DNA from: an uncultured Alphaproteobacteria bacterium
GTDB taxonomy: Bacteria > Pseudomonadota > Alphaproteobacteria > Caulobacterales > Caulobacteraceae
Length of the DNA stretch: 41,258 nt
NCBI GenBank assembly: GCA_903909375.1
Contig: CAIVVM010000049.1
Span: forward strand, 80,568 to 121,825
Direction: 5' to 3'
Shown here piece by piece: positions 26,379 to 39,157 of this stretch. Position 1 is the first letter of the stretch, and each line of letters starts with the position of its first letter. The position numbers and the translations under genes are program-made. Under the pieces are notes generated by a model. It was not told the DNA's origin. It saw nothing but the letters and a program-made list of their open reading frames with translations, and made no database searches.

Positions 26379-27620
26379 ATGCGGTTCGGGATTTTCTATG
26401 AGCACCAGCTGCCCAAACCCTGGAATCCGGGCGACGAGGCCAGGATGTTCCATGACGCCCTGGAGCAGGTCGTGCTCGCGGACCGGCTGGGCTATGACTA
26501 CGCTTGGGAGGTAGAGCATCATTTCCTCGAGGAGTACTCCCACTCCTCCGCGCCTGAGGTGTTCCTGTCAGCCTGCGCGGCCCTGACCAGGAACATCCGG
26601 GTAGGCCACGGCATCCGGCAGGTGATCCCCAACTACAACCACCCGGCGCGCACCGCCGAGGGTCTGGCGACCCTCGACATCATCTCCCGCGGCCGGCTGG
26701 ACTTCGGCATCGGCGAGGGGGCGACCCGGCTGGAACTGGGCGGCTTCGGCATTCCCGCCCGCGAGAAGCGAGCCATGGCCATCGAGGCCGCCGAGCAGAT
26801 CGCCAACATGATGGTGATGGACCCCTATCCGGGCTTCGAGGGCAAAAGCTTCTCCTTTCCCTGCCGCAATGTGATCCCCAAGCCGATGCAGTCACCCCAT
26901 CCGCCCATGTGGATGGCCTGCACCAATCGTGACACCATCAAGGTGGCGGCTTCCCTTGGCGTGGGCGCGCTGGCGTTCTCCTTTGTGAATCCGGAGGAGG
27001 CGCGGGCCTGGGCCGATATCTACTACGGGATCATCAAGTCGGAAGCGTGTGTCCCCATCGGCCACGCGGTGAACGCCAATATCGCCATGGTCTCGAACTT
27101 CTCGGTCCACCACGATCGTGACGAGGCGATCCGGCGCGGGCAGGAGGGGTTCGAGTTCTTCTCCTATGCGGTCAACGCCCTGGTGGCCCACGATGCCGTG
27201 CCAGGCCGCTCTACCCTGTTCGAGGATTTCCAGAAGTCCCGCGCAGCCAGCGACGACGAGATAATCGCCGCGCGAAAAGCGGCGAAGTTCAACGCCAACG
27301 GCATTGGCACCCCCGACGATATACGCCAGCACATCGCCGCCTTTCAGGCTGCAGGGGTGGATCAGGTTATCTTCCTGCAACAGGCTGGTCGCAACCGGCA
27401 CGCTCACATCTGTGAGTCGCTGGAATTGTTCGCCGCCGAGGTGATGCCGACGTTCAAGGCCGAGGTGGCAGAGCGTGAGGCCCGCAAGCAAACGGAACTT
27501 GCCCCGTATCTGGCCGCCGCGATGGCGCGCAAGACATGGATGAAGCCGCTTGAGGATCACGAGATCCCGGTCGTCCCATCCTCTCGTCCAAAGGCCCAGA
27601 TCAACGAGGCGGCGGGTTAG
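26379..27620 (+). CDS. LLM-class flavin-dependent oxidoreductase
   Basis: This 413-residue protein belongs to the luciferase-like monooxygenase class, with a TIM-barrel fold using reduced FMN or F420. Features include MRFGIFYEHQLPKPW, YDYAWEVEHHFLEEYSHSSAPEVFL (the EHHF motif), IRVGHGIRQVIPNYNHPARTAEGLATLDIISRGRLDFGIGEG, and FQAAGVDQVIFLQQAGRNRH near the C-terminus. The EHHF and RLDFGIGEG motifs are standard. These enzymes often need a separate flavin reductase; none is seen adjacent. The ATG at 26379 has a CAGGAG ribosome site about 10 bases before it. It precedes a membrane-protein gene and a CYP153 gene on the same strand, but the gaps (37 and 75 bases) leave co-transcription uncertain. 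Confidence 0.9.
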   Translation: MRFGIFYEHQLPKPWNPGDEARMFHDALEQVVLADRLGYDYAWEVEHHFLEEYSHSSAPEVFLSACAALTRNIRVGHGIRQVIPNYNHPARTAEGLATLDIISRGRLDFGIGEGATRLELGGFGIPAREKRAMAIEAAEQIANMMVMDPYPGFEGKSFSFPCRNVIPKPMQSPHPPMWMACTNRDTIKVAASLGVGALAFSFVNPEEARAWADIYYGIIKSEACVPIGHAVNANIAMVSNFSVHHDRDEAIRRGQEGFEFFSYAVNALVAHDAVPGRSTLFEDFQKSRAASDDEIIAARKAAKFNANGIGTPDDIRQHIAAFQAAGVDQVIFLQQAGRNRHAHICESLELFAAEVMPTFKAEVAEREARKQTELAPYLAAAMARKTWMKPLEDHEIPVVPSSRPKAQINEAAG

Positions 27621-27657
27621 GCTACGCGCCCGGCAGCATCAATAGGGGGAAGTCAGA

Positions 27658-28458
27658 GTGACAACGACGACTGAAAGGCCGCTCTTGCCGGATACTCGGG
27701 ATGACGGCTTCTTCCTGGGCGCGGCGATCGCCATGGCCGTGGTGCTCGTCGCGGGCTTCTCGGTTCAACTGGCGATGGGCAGATCCAGCTTCTCCGCGCC
27801 GCTGATGGTCCATGCGCATGCCGTCGTTTTCATGGGTTGGCTGGGGATCTACCTGCTGCAGAACATATTCGTCGCCACAGGTCGGACCGCGCTTCATCGC
27901 CGCCTCGGCTGGATCGGCGCCGGCTGGATCCTGGCGATGCTCGTGCTCGGGTGCGCCGTGACCGTTGACATGGCGCGTCGGGGGGAAATCCCGTTCTTTT
28001 TCCGTCCGCTGCAGTTCCTTGTGTTCGATATCCTGTCGCTGCTCACGTTCGTGGGACTGACCACAGCTGCGATCGCGCTGCGGCGACAGACAGACTGGCA
28101 TCGACGCCTGCACTTTTGCGCGATGGCGATACTTCTCGGCCCCGGCCTTGGCCGATTGCTGCCCATGCCGCTGCTGACGCCCTGGGCCTGGGAGGCGACA
28201 TTCGTCGTTTCATTGATCTTCCCCCTTGTCGGAATATGGGCCGACCATCGTCGCAGCGGGCGCGTGCACCCGGCCTGGGGTCGGGGGTTGGCGGCCATGT
28301 TCGGGATGCTTCTGGTCGTCGAGGCCGTCACCTACAGCCCGCTCGGCGACGCGCTCTATCGGGCCGCGGTCGCGGGATCGCCGGGCGCAGCTCTGGCGCC
28401 GCTGGCCTTTCCCCCGCCCCCCGGTCCGCCCCCCATGGGCGACGCCGGAGCCAGTTGA
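27658..28458 (+). CDS. Multipass membrane protein with conserved histidines, unknown function
   Basis: This 266-residue membrane protein has about six to seven hydrophobic segments. The second and third regions carry the notable LMVHAHAVVFMGWLGIYLLQN and TALHRRLGWIG motifs, and later TDWHRRLHFCAMAILLGPGLGR repeats the histidine pattern. Such paired intramembrane histidines suggest metal or haem binding, as in b-type cytochrome-like families, but I do not recognise a named family and cannot assign ligands. The C-terminus is proline-rich (PPPPGPPPMG). The start is GTG at 27658 with an AGGGGGA ribosome site. It lies between the LLM oxidoreductase and CYP153 genes, all on the same strand. Confidence 0.78.
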   Translation: MTTTTERPLLPDTRDDGFFLGAAIAMAVVLVAGFSVQLAMGRSSFSAPLMVHAHAVVFMGWLGIYLLQNIFVATGRTALHRRLGWIGAGWILAMLVLGCAVTVDMARRGEIPFFFRPLQFLVFDILSLLTFVGLTTAAIALRRQTDWHRRLHFCAMAILLGPGLGRLLPMPLLTPWAWEATFVVSLIFPLVGIWADHRRSGRVHPAWGRGLAAMFGMLLVVEAVTYSPLGDALYRAAVAGSPGAALAPLAFPPPPGPPPMGDAGAS

Positions 28459-28505
28459 GACAAACAAGACTGACGGCCACGATTTGCGAACTGGCCCAAA
28501 ATAGG

Positions 28506-28519
28506 CGCATGTTCATGCG
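28506..28519. promoter_or_regulatory. Perfect 14-base palindrome before the P450 gene
   Basis: CGCATG-TT-CATGCG is a 14-base inverted repeat with 6-base arms, ending 14 bases before the P450 ATG. It could be an operator for a TetR- or MarR-like regulator, or a hairpin in the mRNA just ahead of the GGGAG ribosome site (28520-28524). No regulator gene is adjacent, and arms of this length can occur by chance. Confidence 0.35.
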
Positions 28520-28533
28520 AGGGAGACACGTTC

Positions 28534-29793
28534 ATGGCCGATGGCGCGATCAATCTGAAGGACGAGTTCCAGGCAAAGGCATGGTCCACGCCGCTGGAGG
28601 ATCTGAATCCCGGCGATCCGGAGCTGTTCCTGAACGACGCCCACTGGCCCTATTTCGAGCGCCTGCGCGCCGAGGCGCCGGTGCACTGGTGCAAGGATAG
28701 TGAGTTCGGCCCCTACTGGTCGGTGACCCGCTATCAGGACATCATGGCGGTGGACACCAACCACGCCACCTTCTCCTCGGATGCGGCGCTGGGCGGAATC
28801 ACGATCCGCGATGCACGTCCAGACCTGCGGCGGCCCAGTTTCATCGCCATGGATCCGCCCAAGCACGACGTGCAGCGCAAGGCGGTCAGCCCCATCGTCT
28901 CCCCCGCCAACCTGATGCAGATGGAACCGATCATCCGCGAGCGAGCCGGCAAGATCCTCGACGCCCTGCCGGTTGGCGAAACTTTCGACTGGGTTGACCG
29001 GGTATCCATCGAACTCACCACCCAGATGCTGGCGACCCTGTTTGACTTCCCCTTCGAGGAGCGCCGCAAACTCACGCGTTGGTCCGATGTAGCGACAGCT
29101 CTGCCCGTGCCTGGCGGAATAGTTGAGACGGAAGAGGCCCGTCAGGCCGAGCTCATGGAGTGTCTGGCCTATTTCACCGGCCTTTGGAACGAGCGGGTGA
29201 ATCTGCCGCCGCGGGGCGACCTGATCTCCATGATGGCCCACAGCGACGCCACCCGGAACATGAGCCCGGATGAGTATCTGGGGAATGTAATCCTGCTGAT
29301 CGTGGGCGGTAACGATACCACCCGCAATTCCCTCAGCGGGGGTCTCTATGCCCTGAGCAAGTTCCCAGCCGAGTTCGAAAAGCTGCGCGCCGACCACAGC
29401 CTGGTCACCAGCATGGTGCCCGAGATCATCCGCTGGCAAACGCCGCTGGCCCATATGCGCCGCACCGCTGTCGAGGATGTGGAACTGGGTGGCCAGACCA
29501 TCAAAAAGGGCGACAAGGTCGTCATGTGGTACGTCTCCGGCAACCGCGACGACGCCGAGATCGCCAACCCTGACGCCTTCATCATCGACCGCGAGCGTCC
29601 GCGCCAGCACCTGTCGTTCGGCTTTGGTATCCATCGCTGCGTAGGCAATCGGCTCGCGGAGTTGCAGCTCAAAATCGTCTGGGAAGAGATTCTCAAGCGC
29701 TGGAGCCACATTGAGGTCATGGCCGAACCACGGCGCGTGCGCTCGAGCTTCGTAAAGGGCTACGAGAGTCTGCCGGTCAGGATCGTCGGTTAG
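28534..29793 (+). CDS. Cytochrome P450, CYP153-type alkane/fatty acid hydroxylase
   Basis: This 419-residue soluble bacterial P450 has the haem-binding cysteine at about residue 369 in FGFGIHRCVGNRLAELQL, the ExxR motif in SMVPEIIRWQTPLAHMRR, and the oxygen-activating threonines in VGGNDTTRNSLSGG. Blocks such as GPYWSVTRYQDIMAVDTNH, SFIAMDPPKHDVQRKAVSPIVSP, RVSIELTTQMLATLFDFPFEERRKLTRWSD, and HMRRTAVEDVELGGQTIKKGDKVVMWYVSGNRD match the CYP153 family as I recall it. That family hydroxylates terminal carbons of medium-chain alkanes, fatty acids or terpenes. It needs a ferredoxin and a ferredoxin reductase, and neither is next to it. A GGGAG ribosome site precedes the ATG. Confidence 0.92.
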   Translation: MADGAINLKDEFQAKAWSTPLEDLNPGDPELFLNDAHWPYFERLRAEAPVHWCKDSEFGPYWSVTRYQDIMAVDTNHATFSSDAALGGITIRDARPDLRRPSFIAMDPPKHDVQRKAVSPIVSPANLMQMEPIIRERAGKILDALPVGETFDWVDRVSIELTTQMLATLFDFPFEERRKLTRWSDVATALPVPGGIVETEEARQAELMECLAYFTGLWNERVNLPPRGDLISMMAHSDATRNMSPDEYLGNVILLIVGGNDTTRNSLSGGLYALSKFPAEFEKLRADHSLVTSMVPEIIRWQTPLAHMRRTAVEDVELGGQTIKKGDKVVMWYVSGNRDDAEIANPDAFIIDRERPRQHLSFGFGIHRCVGNRLAELQLKIVWEEILKRWSHIEVMAEPRRVRSSFVKGYESLPVRIVG

Positions 29794-29821
29794 GCTTCAT
29801 GGCGTCCAGGAGACCCGTCCC

Positions 29822-29840
29822 GGCCGCATCGATCGCGGCC
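29822..29840. terminator. Possible shared hairpin between P450 and the EEP-family gene
   Basis: A 6-base GC stem (GGCCGC at 29822-29827, GCGGCC at 29835-29840) encloses a 7-base loop in the 60-base gap between two convergent genes. The position suits a two-way terminator, but there is no T-run on either side, so this is only suggestive. Confidence 0.35.
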
Positions 29841-29853
29841 CGGTGTCAGGCGG

Positions 29854-30873
29854 TCAGGGTTTCCAGGATATCTTCACGCCCCAGGCGCCCATTCTCGGTT
29901 TGACCACGACCGAGTCTGTGGCGCGATACTTGAGCGTGCTCTCTGGCCTCGCCCACTGGAGCTGATAGCGCACCACGTAACCATCGTGATCCGAAAGCCG
30001 AGGTTGGCCCTTTGCGTTTGCGAACATCAGGTCGGTCTTGAGAGGTCGAATGCTCACCTGCTCATCTGAGACGAAGGCCTGCAGGTCCTGCGAGCGCAGC
30101 CAGGGTTCAGTGACAGGATCCGCATCGCGTACGCCGCAGTCGGCCTCGGTTCGCTGACTGCAGTATTCACTGACCACAGTGTAGGGGCGCTCCAGGGCGT
30201 TGAAATAGTAGCGTTGAGGGGCGTTGCGCACATTGAAGTCACCGCCCACCACCATCGGGACCCCCGGCTCGCGGACTTTGTCGACGAAGGCATTCAGCTG
30301 GCGCACCTGGCGATTGTGGGCGGCCAACGCGTCAGCCGGCGCGGCCCGTGAAGCGCGTTTGGAATTCAGGTGAGTGTTGACGATGTCGATCGGCGTTGCT
30401 GAACCATCCGGGACGATCCGCACTGACATGACGCCCTTGTTGGCAAGACAGTCCAGCCCCGCACAGTCGCCGAAGGCGTGGCGTTTGACGTCAATGATCG
30501 GAGCATCTGACAGGACGTGCAGCCCGGCGCTCGTCAGGCGGCCGAAGCCCGACCCGCGCCCCGGACCCCGCGCCCAGAAACGGTATCCGCTGGTTTGCAC
30601 CAGCTCGGCGATCTCGCTGCGGAACCCCTCCTGGATCAGCACTACATCGGGTTGTTGTCCCGATCGCCGCATCTGCGCCAGTTCCTGCCCGATCGCCCTC
30701 AATGCATCACCGCGCCCGCTGGCGATGGGCCATGGCAGTCCTCGCACATTATAGGTCAGGACGCTGATATCCCGTGTGGGGCTGGTGTCGGGATCGGAGG
30801 CGCCGCCAAGCACCCGGGACTCGACGGCCGGTCGCTCAATCGACGCTATGGGGGCTATATCTTCCAAGTACAT
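29854..30873 (-). CDS. Endonuclease/exonuclease/phosphatase (EEP) family protein
   Basis: This is a 339-residue protein when started at the ATG at 30873 (MYLEDIAPIASIERP), preceded by a TTGGAG ribosome site. A TTG at 30954 would add 27 residues. The EEP fold is shown in order by ISVLTYNVRGLPW, VVLIQEGFRSE (catalytic Glu), IDIVNTHLNS (catalytic His), MVVGGDFNVR (catalytic Asp/Asn), and RLSDHDGYVV (final Asp-His). The set is complete, so it should be an active phosphodiesterase on nucleic acid, phospholipid or inositol phosphate. Cysteine pairs (DCAGLDC, and SEYC with ADCG) hint at disulfides and location outside the cytoplasm, yet I see no signal peptide. It lies downstream of the PLD-family gene on the same strand, 234 bases away with this start. 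Confidence 0.86.
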   Translation of the reverse strand: MYLEDIAPIASIERPAVESRVLGGASDPDTSPTRDISVLTYNVRGLPWPIASGRGDALRAIGQELAQMRRSGQQPDVVLIQEGFRSEIAELVQTSGYRFWARGPGRGSGFGRLTSAGLHVLSDAPIIDVKRHAFGDCAGLDCLANKGVMSVRIVPDGSATPIDIVNTHLNSKRASRAAPADALAAHNRQVRQLNAFVDKVREPGVPMVVGGDFNVRNAPQRYYFNALERPYTVVSEYCSQRTEADCGVRDADPVTEPWLRSQDLQAFVSDEQVSIRPLKTDLMFANAKGQPRLSDHDGYVVRYQLQWARPESTLKYRATDSVVVKPRMGAWGVKISWKP

Positions 30874-31107
30874 CAACTGCCGCTCCAAAGACTTGCGCGC
30901 AGGATGAAGCGGATCTTGAACCGAACCGCGTTCGCCCCTCGTCGCGTTGCTCAAGTGCTGCCCGATGAATCTGTGATGAACTTCGAGCGGGGGCTAAATG
31001 ATCTGATTGGGTTACCGGCCTGTGGCGTCTTTGCTGCAGTTTCATGTCGCGCGCGGAATTATTGATGGCGCAATCCTGCCCGTCTCACACTCTCGTGGCC
31101 GTAGGCG

Positions 31108-32235
31108 TTATCGATCCGCTGAGACGGTGGTGGTCTGCGCCGTGTCGCCGCAGGTCGGGGCCTGTTGGGCTGCCTCGTCGGACAGGATCTGGAACCTGGC
31201 CTCCAGATCATCAATGACCTGGGCGTTGGTGCTGCGCGCCAGAACTTCCTGGTTCAGGTACCGCGATGTCGCCGTGTAGTTGAAACTGCCGAACCAGGCT
31301 GATCGCTGACCACCGTCGTCAATGAGCACGAACTTGGCGTGCATTGGCAGGTCCCCTGCGTCGCAATAGCGCTGGATATTCACCCCCGCCCTGCCAAGAT
31401 CCCGAACAACGCTTCGGGGCACCCGGCGGGTCGTCTCGTGAACCACCAGATCGATCTCGGCGCCCCGCTCCGCCGCCTCGGCCAACTGCCTGGCGAAGGG
31501 ACCCTTGTCCATGTGCGAAATGGCCGCCTGAACCCGATCTCCCGGACCGAGTCTTTCGATCCGGCGGTCAACCACATCCGGCCTCAGGCGTGGGAAATAG
31601 TAGAGGCGTGCATCCTCGAACCTGCGAGGCCGGTTCATCCGACTGGCGAAGCGCGAGACGCCGTGCCCCTTCCAGATCCGTTCGGCCTGACGATGCAGCG
31701 AGCGGGCGACGCCCGGTTCGCGAAAGGCCACGAGCAGGTTCTGGCCCCGGTCCTGGTCCCCGATTTGCGCCAGCAATCCGGGGTCGGGAATTTCGTCCCC
31801 TGAAGGATTGAACGACCCGATCAGGGCTTCCGGCTGCGGACCGGAGAAGGCGTAGATCTTGGTGTGAAGGTGCGCCAGCCCGAACCAGGCCCGCTGCACA
31901 CGCAGGTCATCACCGAGTTCCGCCCGGAGCATGTCAATAACGGCGCGGTTGGCATCGGGGCTGCGGGGGCTGGCCTCGATGCGGATTCGCACCCGAACAC
32001 CACGTCGGTGGGCCGCTACAAGACTCTCGGCGAGATCCCGGTCGCGGAAATAGTAAGTGGCCCAGACGATTTCGCTGCCAGCGGGCGCGGCCTCTACCCG
32101 GGCCTTCAGGAGATCACGCAGCGCGCGAGGCGCCTGATCCGGACCGCCATAATAGACTTCCGTCAGCGGCCGGACCGCCGCAGGCGGGGCCACCGCCCGG
32201 TCGATCGTCGGTGGCGTATCAATGTCCAGCCACAT
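31108..32235 (-). CDS. Phospholipase D-family (HKD) protein
   Basis: This 375-residue protein has two HKD half-sites. The N-terminal half has AHLHTKIYAFSG followed by LIGSFNPSG: His and Lys are present, but the position of the usual Asp (HxKx4D) is serine. The C-terminal half has PMHAKFVLIDDGG followed by AWFGSFNYTA, a complete HxKx4D. The fold brings two such motifs together to make one active site, so it may still work. Possible substrates are phospholipids or nucleic acids. There is no signal peptide or membrane helix. It is followed by the EEP-family gene and is divergent from gltB. Confidence 0.86.
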   Translation of the reverse strand: MWLDIDTPPTIDRAVAPPAAVRPLTEVYYGGPDQAPRALRDLLKARVEAAPAGSEIVWATYYFRDRDLAESLVAAHRRGVRVRIRIEASPRSPDANRAVIDMLRAELGDDLRVQRAWFGLAHLHTKIYAFSGPQPEALIGSFNPSGDEIPDPGLLAQIGDQDRGQNLLVAFREPGVARSLHRQAERIWKGHGVSRFASRMNRPRRFEDARLYYFPRLRPDVVDRRIERLGPGDRVQAAISHMDKGPFARQLAEAAERGAEIDLVVHETTRRVPRSVVRDLGRAGVNIQRYCDAGDLPMHAKFVLIDDGGQRSAWFGSFNYTATSRYLNQEVLARSTNAQVIDDLEARFQILSDEAAQQAPTCGDTAQTTTVSADR

Positions 32236-32494
32236 GCCAGTCTCGCGTCAATGCCGTCAGTTCCAAACCTACATTCCCCTGCCCTCGAAAGCCAATTTGA
32301 ACGTCGCGCGACGCGGCTGTACGCGCGCCCGACGTCGCATCTTCGGCGCCAGTTGGAAGAATCTGCCCCCGCCCAGCGGTCCTGCCCATCGACAAGGGCC
32401 GATCATGCCGGGTAAATGCGCCCGAGATGCACGTACGGCCCTCCTCAAGTGAGGTATCGGGTCGCGGTTACGCGTGCTTGTGTGAGAGACGACG
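32236..32494. promoter_or_regulatory. Divergent upstream region of gltB and the PLD gene
   Basis: This 259-base gap must hold both promoters. I see no clear sigma-54 site or other nitrogen-regulated operator for gltB. A small dyad, CCTCA-AG-TGAGG at 32443-32454, lies about 41 bases before the gltB ATG and could be an operator, but 5-base arms are weak evidence. Confidence 0.4.
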
Positions 32495-37129
<4,635 letters not shown>

Positions 37130-37149
37130 TAAAGATTACGGGGGACTAC

Positions 37150-38601
37150 ATGGGCAAGCCCACCGGCTTCCTGGAGATCGAGCGTCATGACCGCGGCTAC
37201 GCGCCCGTGGCCGAGCGCCTGAAGCACTGGAAGGAATTCGTCGAACCCCTGCCGCAGGCTGAACTGCAGCAGCAGGCGTCCCGCTGCATGAGCTGCGGGA
37301 TCCCGTTCTGTCACCAGGGCTGCCCGGTGAACAACCAGATCCCGGATTTCAACGATCTGGTCTATCGCGACCAATGGCGCGATGCGCTGGACAACCTGCA
37401 GTCCACCAACAACTTTCCGGAATTCACCGGTCGCATCTGTCCTGCCCCTTGCGAGGCGTCCTGTACGCTGAACATCCCGGATACGCCGGTCACGATCAAG
37501 TCGATCGAGTGCCAGATCATCGATCGTGGATGGGAAGAAGGCTGGGTCACGCCCCAGCCCTCGGAGCGCGGCACCGGAAAGCGCGTGGCCGTGGTCGGTT
37601 CGGGCCCGGCTGGCCTGGCCTGCGCCCAGCAACTGGCGCGTGCGGGCCACGCGACCACTGTGTTCGAGAAGTCGGATCGTCCCGGCGGCCTGCTGCGGTA
37701 CGGCATTCCCGACTTCAAGATGGAAAAGCACCTCATCGACCGGCGCATCCGGCAGATGGAGGCGGAGGGCGTCATCTTCCGCTGCAATTTCGAGGTCGGT
37801 GTCGACGTCTCGGTCCAGCGGCTGCTGGATGACTACGATGTGCTGGTCATGGCCAACGGCGCCGAGGACCCCCGCGACCTGAACGCCCACGGCCGGGATC
37901 TGGACGGCATCCACTACGCCATGGAGTTCCTGACCCAGCAGAACAAGCGCAATGCGGGCGATCCTGAGGACGTAGCGGCGCCCGCCGGCACGCTGTCGGC
38001 AAAGGGCAAGCACGTGGTGGTGATCGGCGGCGGTGACACCGGCTCCGACTGCATCGGTACTTCAAACCGCCAGGGCGCGGCCTCGGTCGTCCAGCTCGAG
38101 ATCATGCCGCAACCTCCCGAGCACGAGAACAAGGCGCTGACCTGGCCCGACTGGCCGCTGAAGATGCGCACCTCGTCCTCCCAGCAGGAAGGCGTCGAGC
38201 GCGACTTCGCCGTCGCCACCCGCCGCGCGCTGGGGCAGGATGGTCGTGTAACCGCGCTGGATTGCGCCCGCCTGGAATGGGTCGCCGGCGACGACGGCCG
38301 CATGCAGATGCGCGAAATCGAAGGCTCGGCCTTTGAGCTGAAGGCTGACCTGGTGCTGCTGGCCATGGGGTTCGTGGGACCCCGCAAGTCGGGACTCGTC
38401 GAGCAGAGCGCCGTCGAGCTGGACGCCCGCGGCAACGTCAAGGCCAACGTGCAGGACTACCGCACCTCTGACGCCCGGATCTTCGCCTGCGGCGACGCCC
38501 GTCGCGGTCAGTCGCTCGTGGTCTGGGCCATCCGCGAAGGCCGCCAGTGCGCCCGCGCCATCGATGCGCACCTTATGGGGGTGTCGAAGCTGCCGCGATA
38601 G
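37150..38601 (+). CDS. gltD: Glutamate synthase small subunit GltD
   Basis: This 483-residue flavoprotein takes electrons from NADPH and passes them to GltB. The N-terminus has cysteine clusters [14 protein letters not shown] and CPAPCEASC, which bind [4Fe-4S] centres. The FAD site is [21 protein letters not shown], the NADPH site is [15 protein letters not shown], and the C-terminal FAD motif is [19 protein letters not shown]. The length is normal. It lies 20 bases after gltB and should be co-transcribed with it to give the bacterial NADPH-GOGAT complex used for ammonium assimilation with glutamine synthetase. Confidence 0.96.
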   Translation: MGKPTGFLEIERHDRGYAPVAERLKHWKEFVEPLPQAELQQQASRCMSCGIPFCHQGCPVNNQIPDFNDLVYRDQWRDALDNLQSTNNFPEFTGRICPAPCEASCTLNIPDTPVTIKSIECQIIDRGWEEGWVTPQPSERGTGKRVAVVGSGPAGLACAQQLARAGHATTVFEKSDRPGGLLRYGIPDFKMEKHLIDRRIRQMEAEGVIFRCNFEVGVDVSVQRLLDDYDVLVMANGAEDPRDLNAHGRDLDGIHYAMEFLTQQNKRNAGDPEDVAAPAGTLSAKGKHVVVIGGGDTGSDCIGTSNRQGAASVVQLEIMPQPPEHENKALTWPDWPLKMRTSSSQQEGVERDFAVATRRALGQDGRVTALDCARLEWVAGDDGRMQMREIEGSAFELKADLVLLAMGFVGPRKSGLVEQSAVELDARGNVKANVQDYRTSDARIFACGDARRGQSLVVWAIREGRQCARAIDAHLMGVSKLPR

Positions 38602-38618
38602 CGCAGGTTGACAGCCGG

Positions 38619-38653
38619 CTCCGATGAGATCACGCTTTTGTGATAGACCGGAG
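38619..38653 (+). promoter_or_regulatory. Nested hairpin covering the ribosome site of the lipoprotein gene
   Basis: In the gltD-lipoprotein gap, CTCCG (38619-38623) can pair with CGGAG (38649-38653). Inside it, ATCAC (38629-38633) can pair with GTGAT (38640-38644) around GCTTTT. The CGGAG arm contains the GGAG ribosome site for the ATG at 38663. The structure could block translation or act as a weak terminator after gltD, but it is short. Confidence 0.4.
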
Positions 38654-38662
38654 ATCTCTGCT

Positions 38663-39157
38663 ATGGACGCGAAGGTGTTGGCGACAGGGCTCATCTTTCT
38701 CGCCTTGGCCGGCTGTGCGAAAAAGGAAGAGGCGCCGGCGGCGGAAGCGTTTGGGCCCTTCAGCAGTCCAGGCCAACGCGGCCGCTATGTAGCGGTGGGG
38801 CTCTACACGCCGGGCGATTTGTGGGAGCAGTTGCGCCCAGCGGTGTCAGCCCAGAGCGTTCAGCCAGCTGTCGTGGACCCCCAGGCCGCAAGTCTCAACG
38901 ACGACGAGCAGGTTGTCGTTGTGATGGACAGCAAGACTGGCGAACTTCGCCAGTGCGGTAACCTGAGCGGCCACTGCATCGGCTTCAACCCCTGGGCCAA
39001 GCCGCTTGGCGTAGAGCAGAAGGCGCCAGTGAAGCTGGTGAAGACAGCGCAGCAACTCAAGGCCGAGGTCATGGCTGCGCAGGAAGCATTGGAGCGGGAC
39101 CACAACAAAGGGTTGGCGGCCAGGGACCCCGCCCGCTCTCAGTCCCCCGCCAATTGA
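38663..39157 (+). CDS. Small lipoprotein of unknown function
   Basis: This is a 164-residue protein when started at the ATG at 38663. It has a lipoprotein signal (MDAKVLATGLIFLALAGC, lipidated Cys18), followed by a charged linker (AKKEEAPAAEAFGPF). The mature part is soluble, with VAVGLYTPGDLWEQLRPAV, the paired cysteines LRQCGNLSGHCIG, and a helical C-terminus. A GGAG ribosome site 9 bases before the ATG may be hidden in a hairpin. The frame extends upstream to 38624, but the lipobox fixes the start. No family is recognised. Its end overlaps the convergent pdeM gene by 19 bases. Confidence 0.78.
   Translation: MDAKVLATGLIFLALAGCAKKEEAPAAEAFGPFSSPGQRGRYVAVGLYTPGDLWEQLRPAVSAQSVQPAVVDPQAASLNDDEQVVVVMDSKTGELRQCGNLSGHCIGFNPWAKPLGVEQKAPVKLVKTAQQLKAEVMAAQEALERDHNKGLAARDPARSQSPAN

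Noticed and set aside
18544..29793. A single fatty-acid or alkane-degradation operon
   Set aside because: Acyl-CoA dehydrogenase, hydratase, hotdog, LLM and P450 genes are within 11 kb, but they lie on both strands and are separated by folate and D-glutamate-type genes. A cluster is possible, an operon is not.
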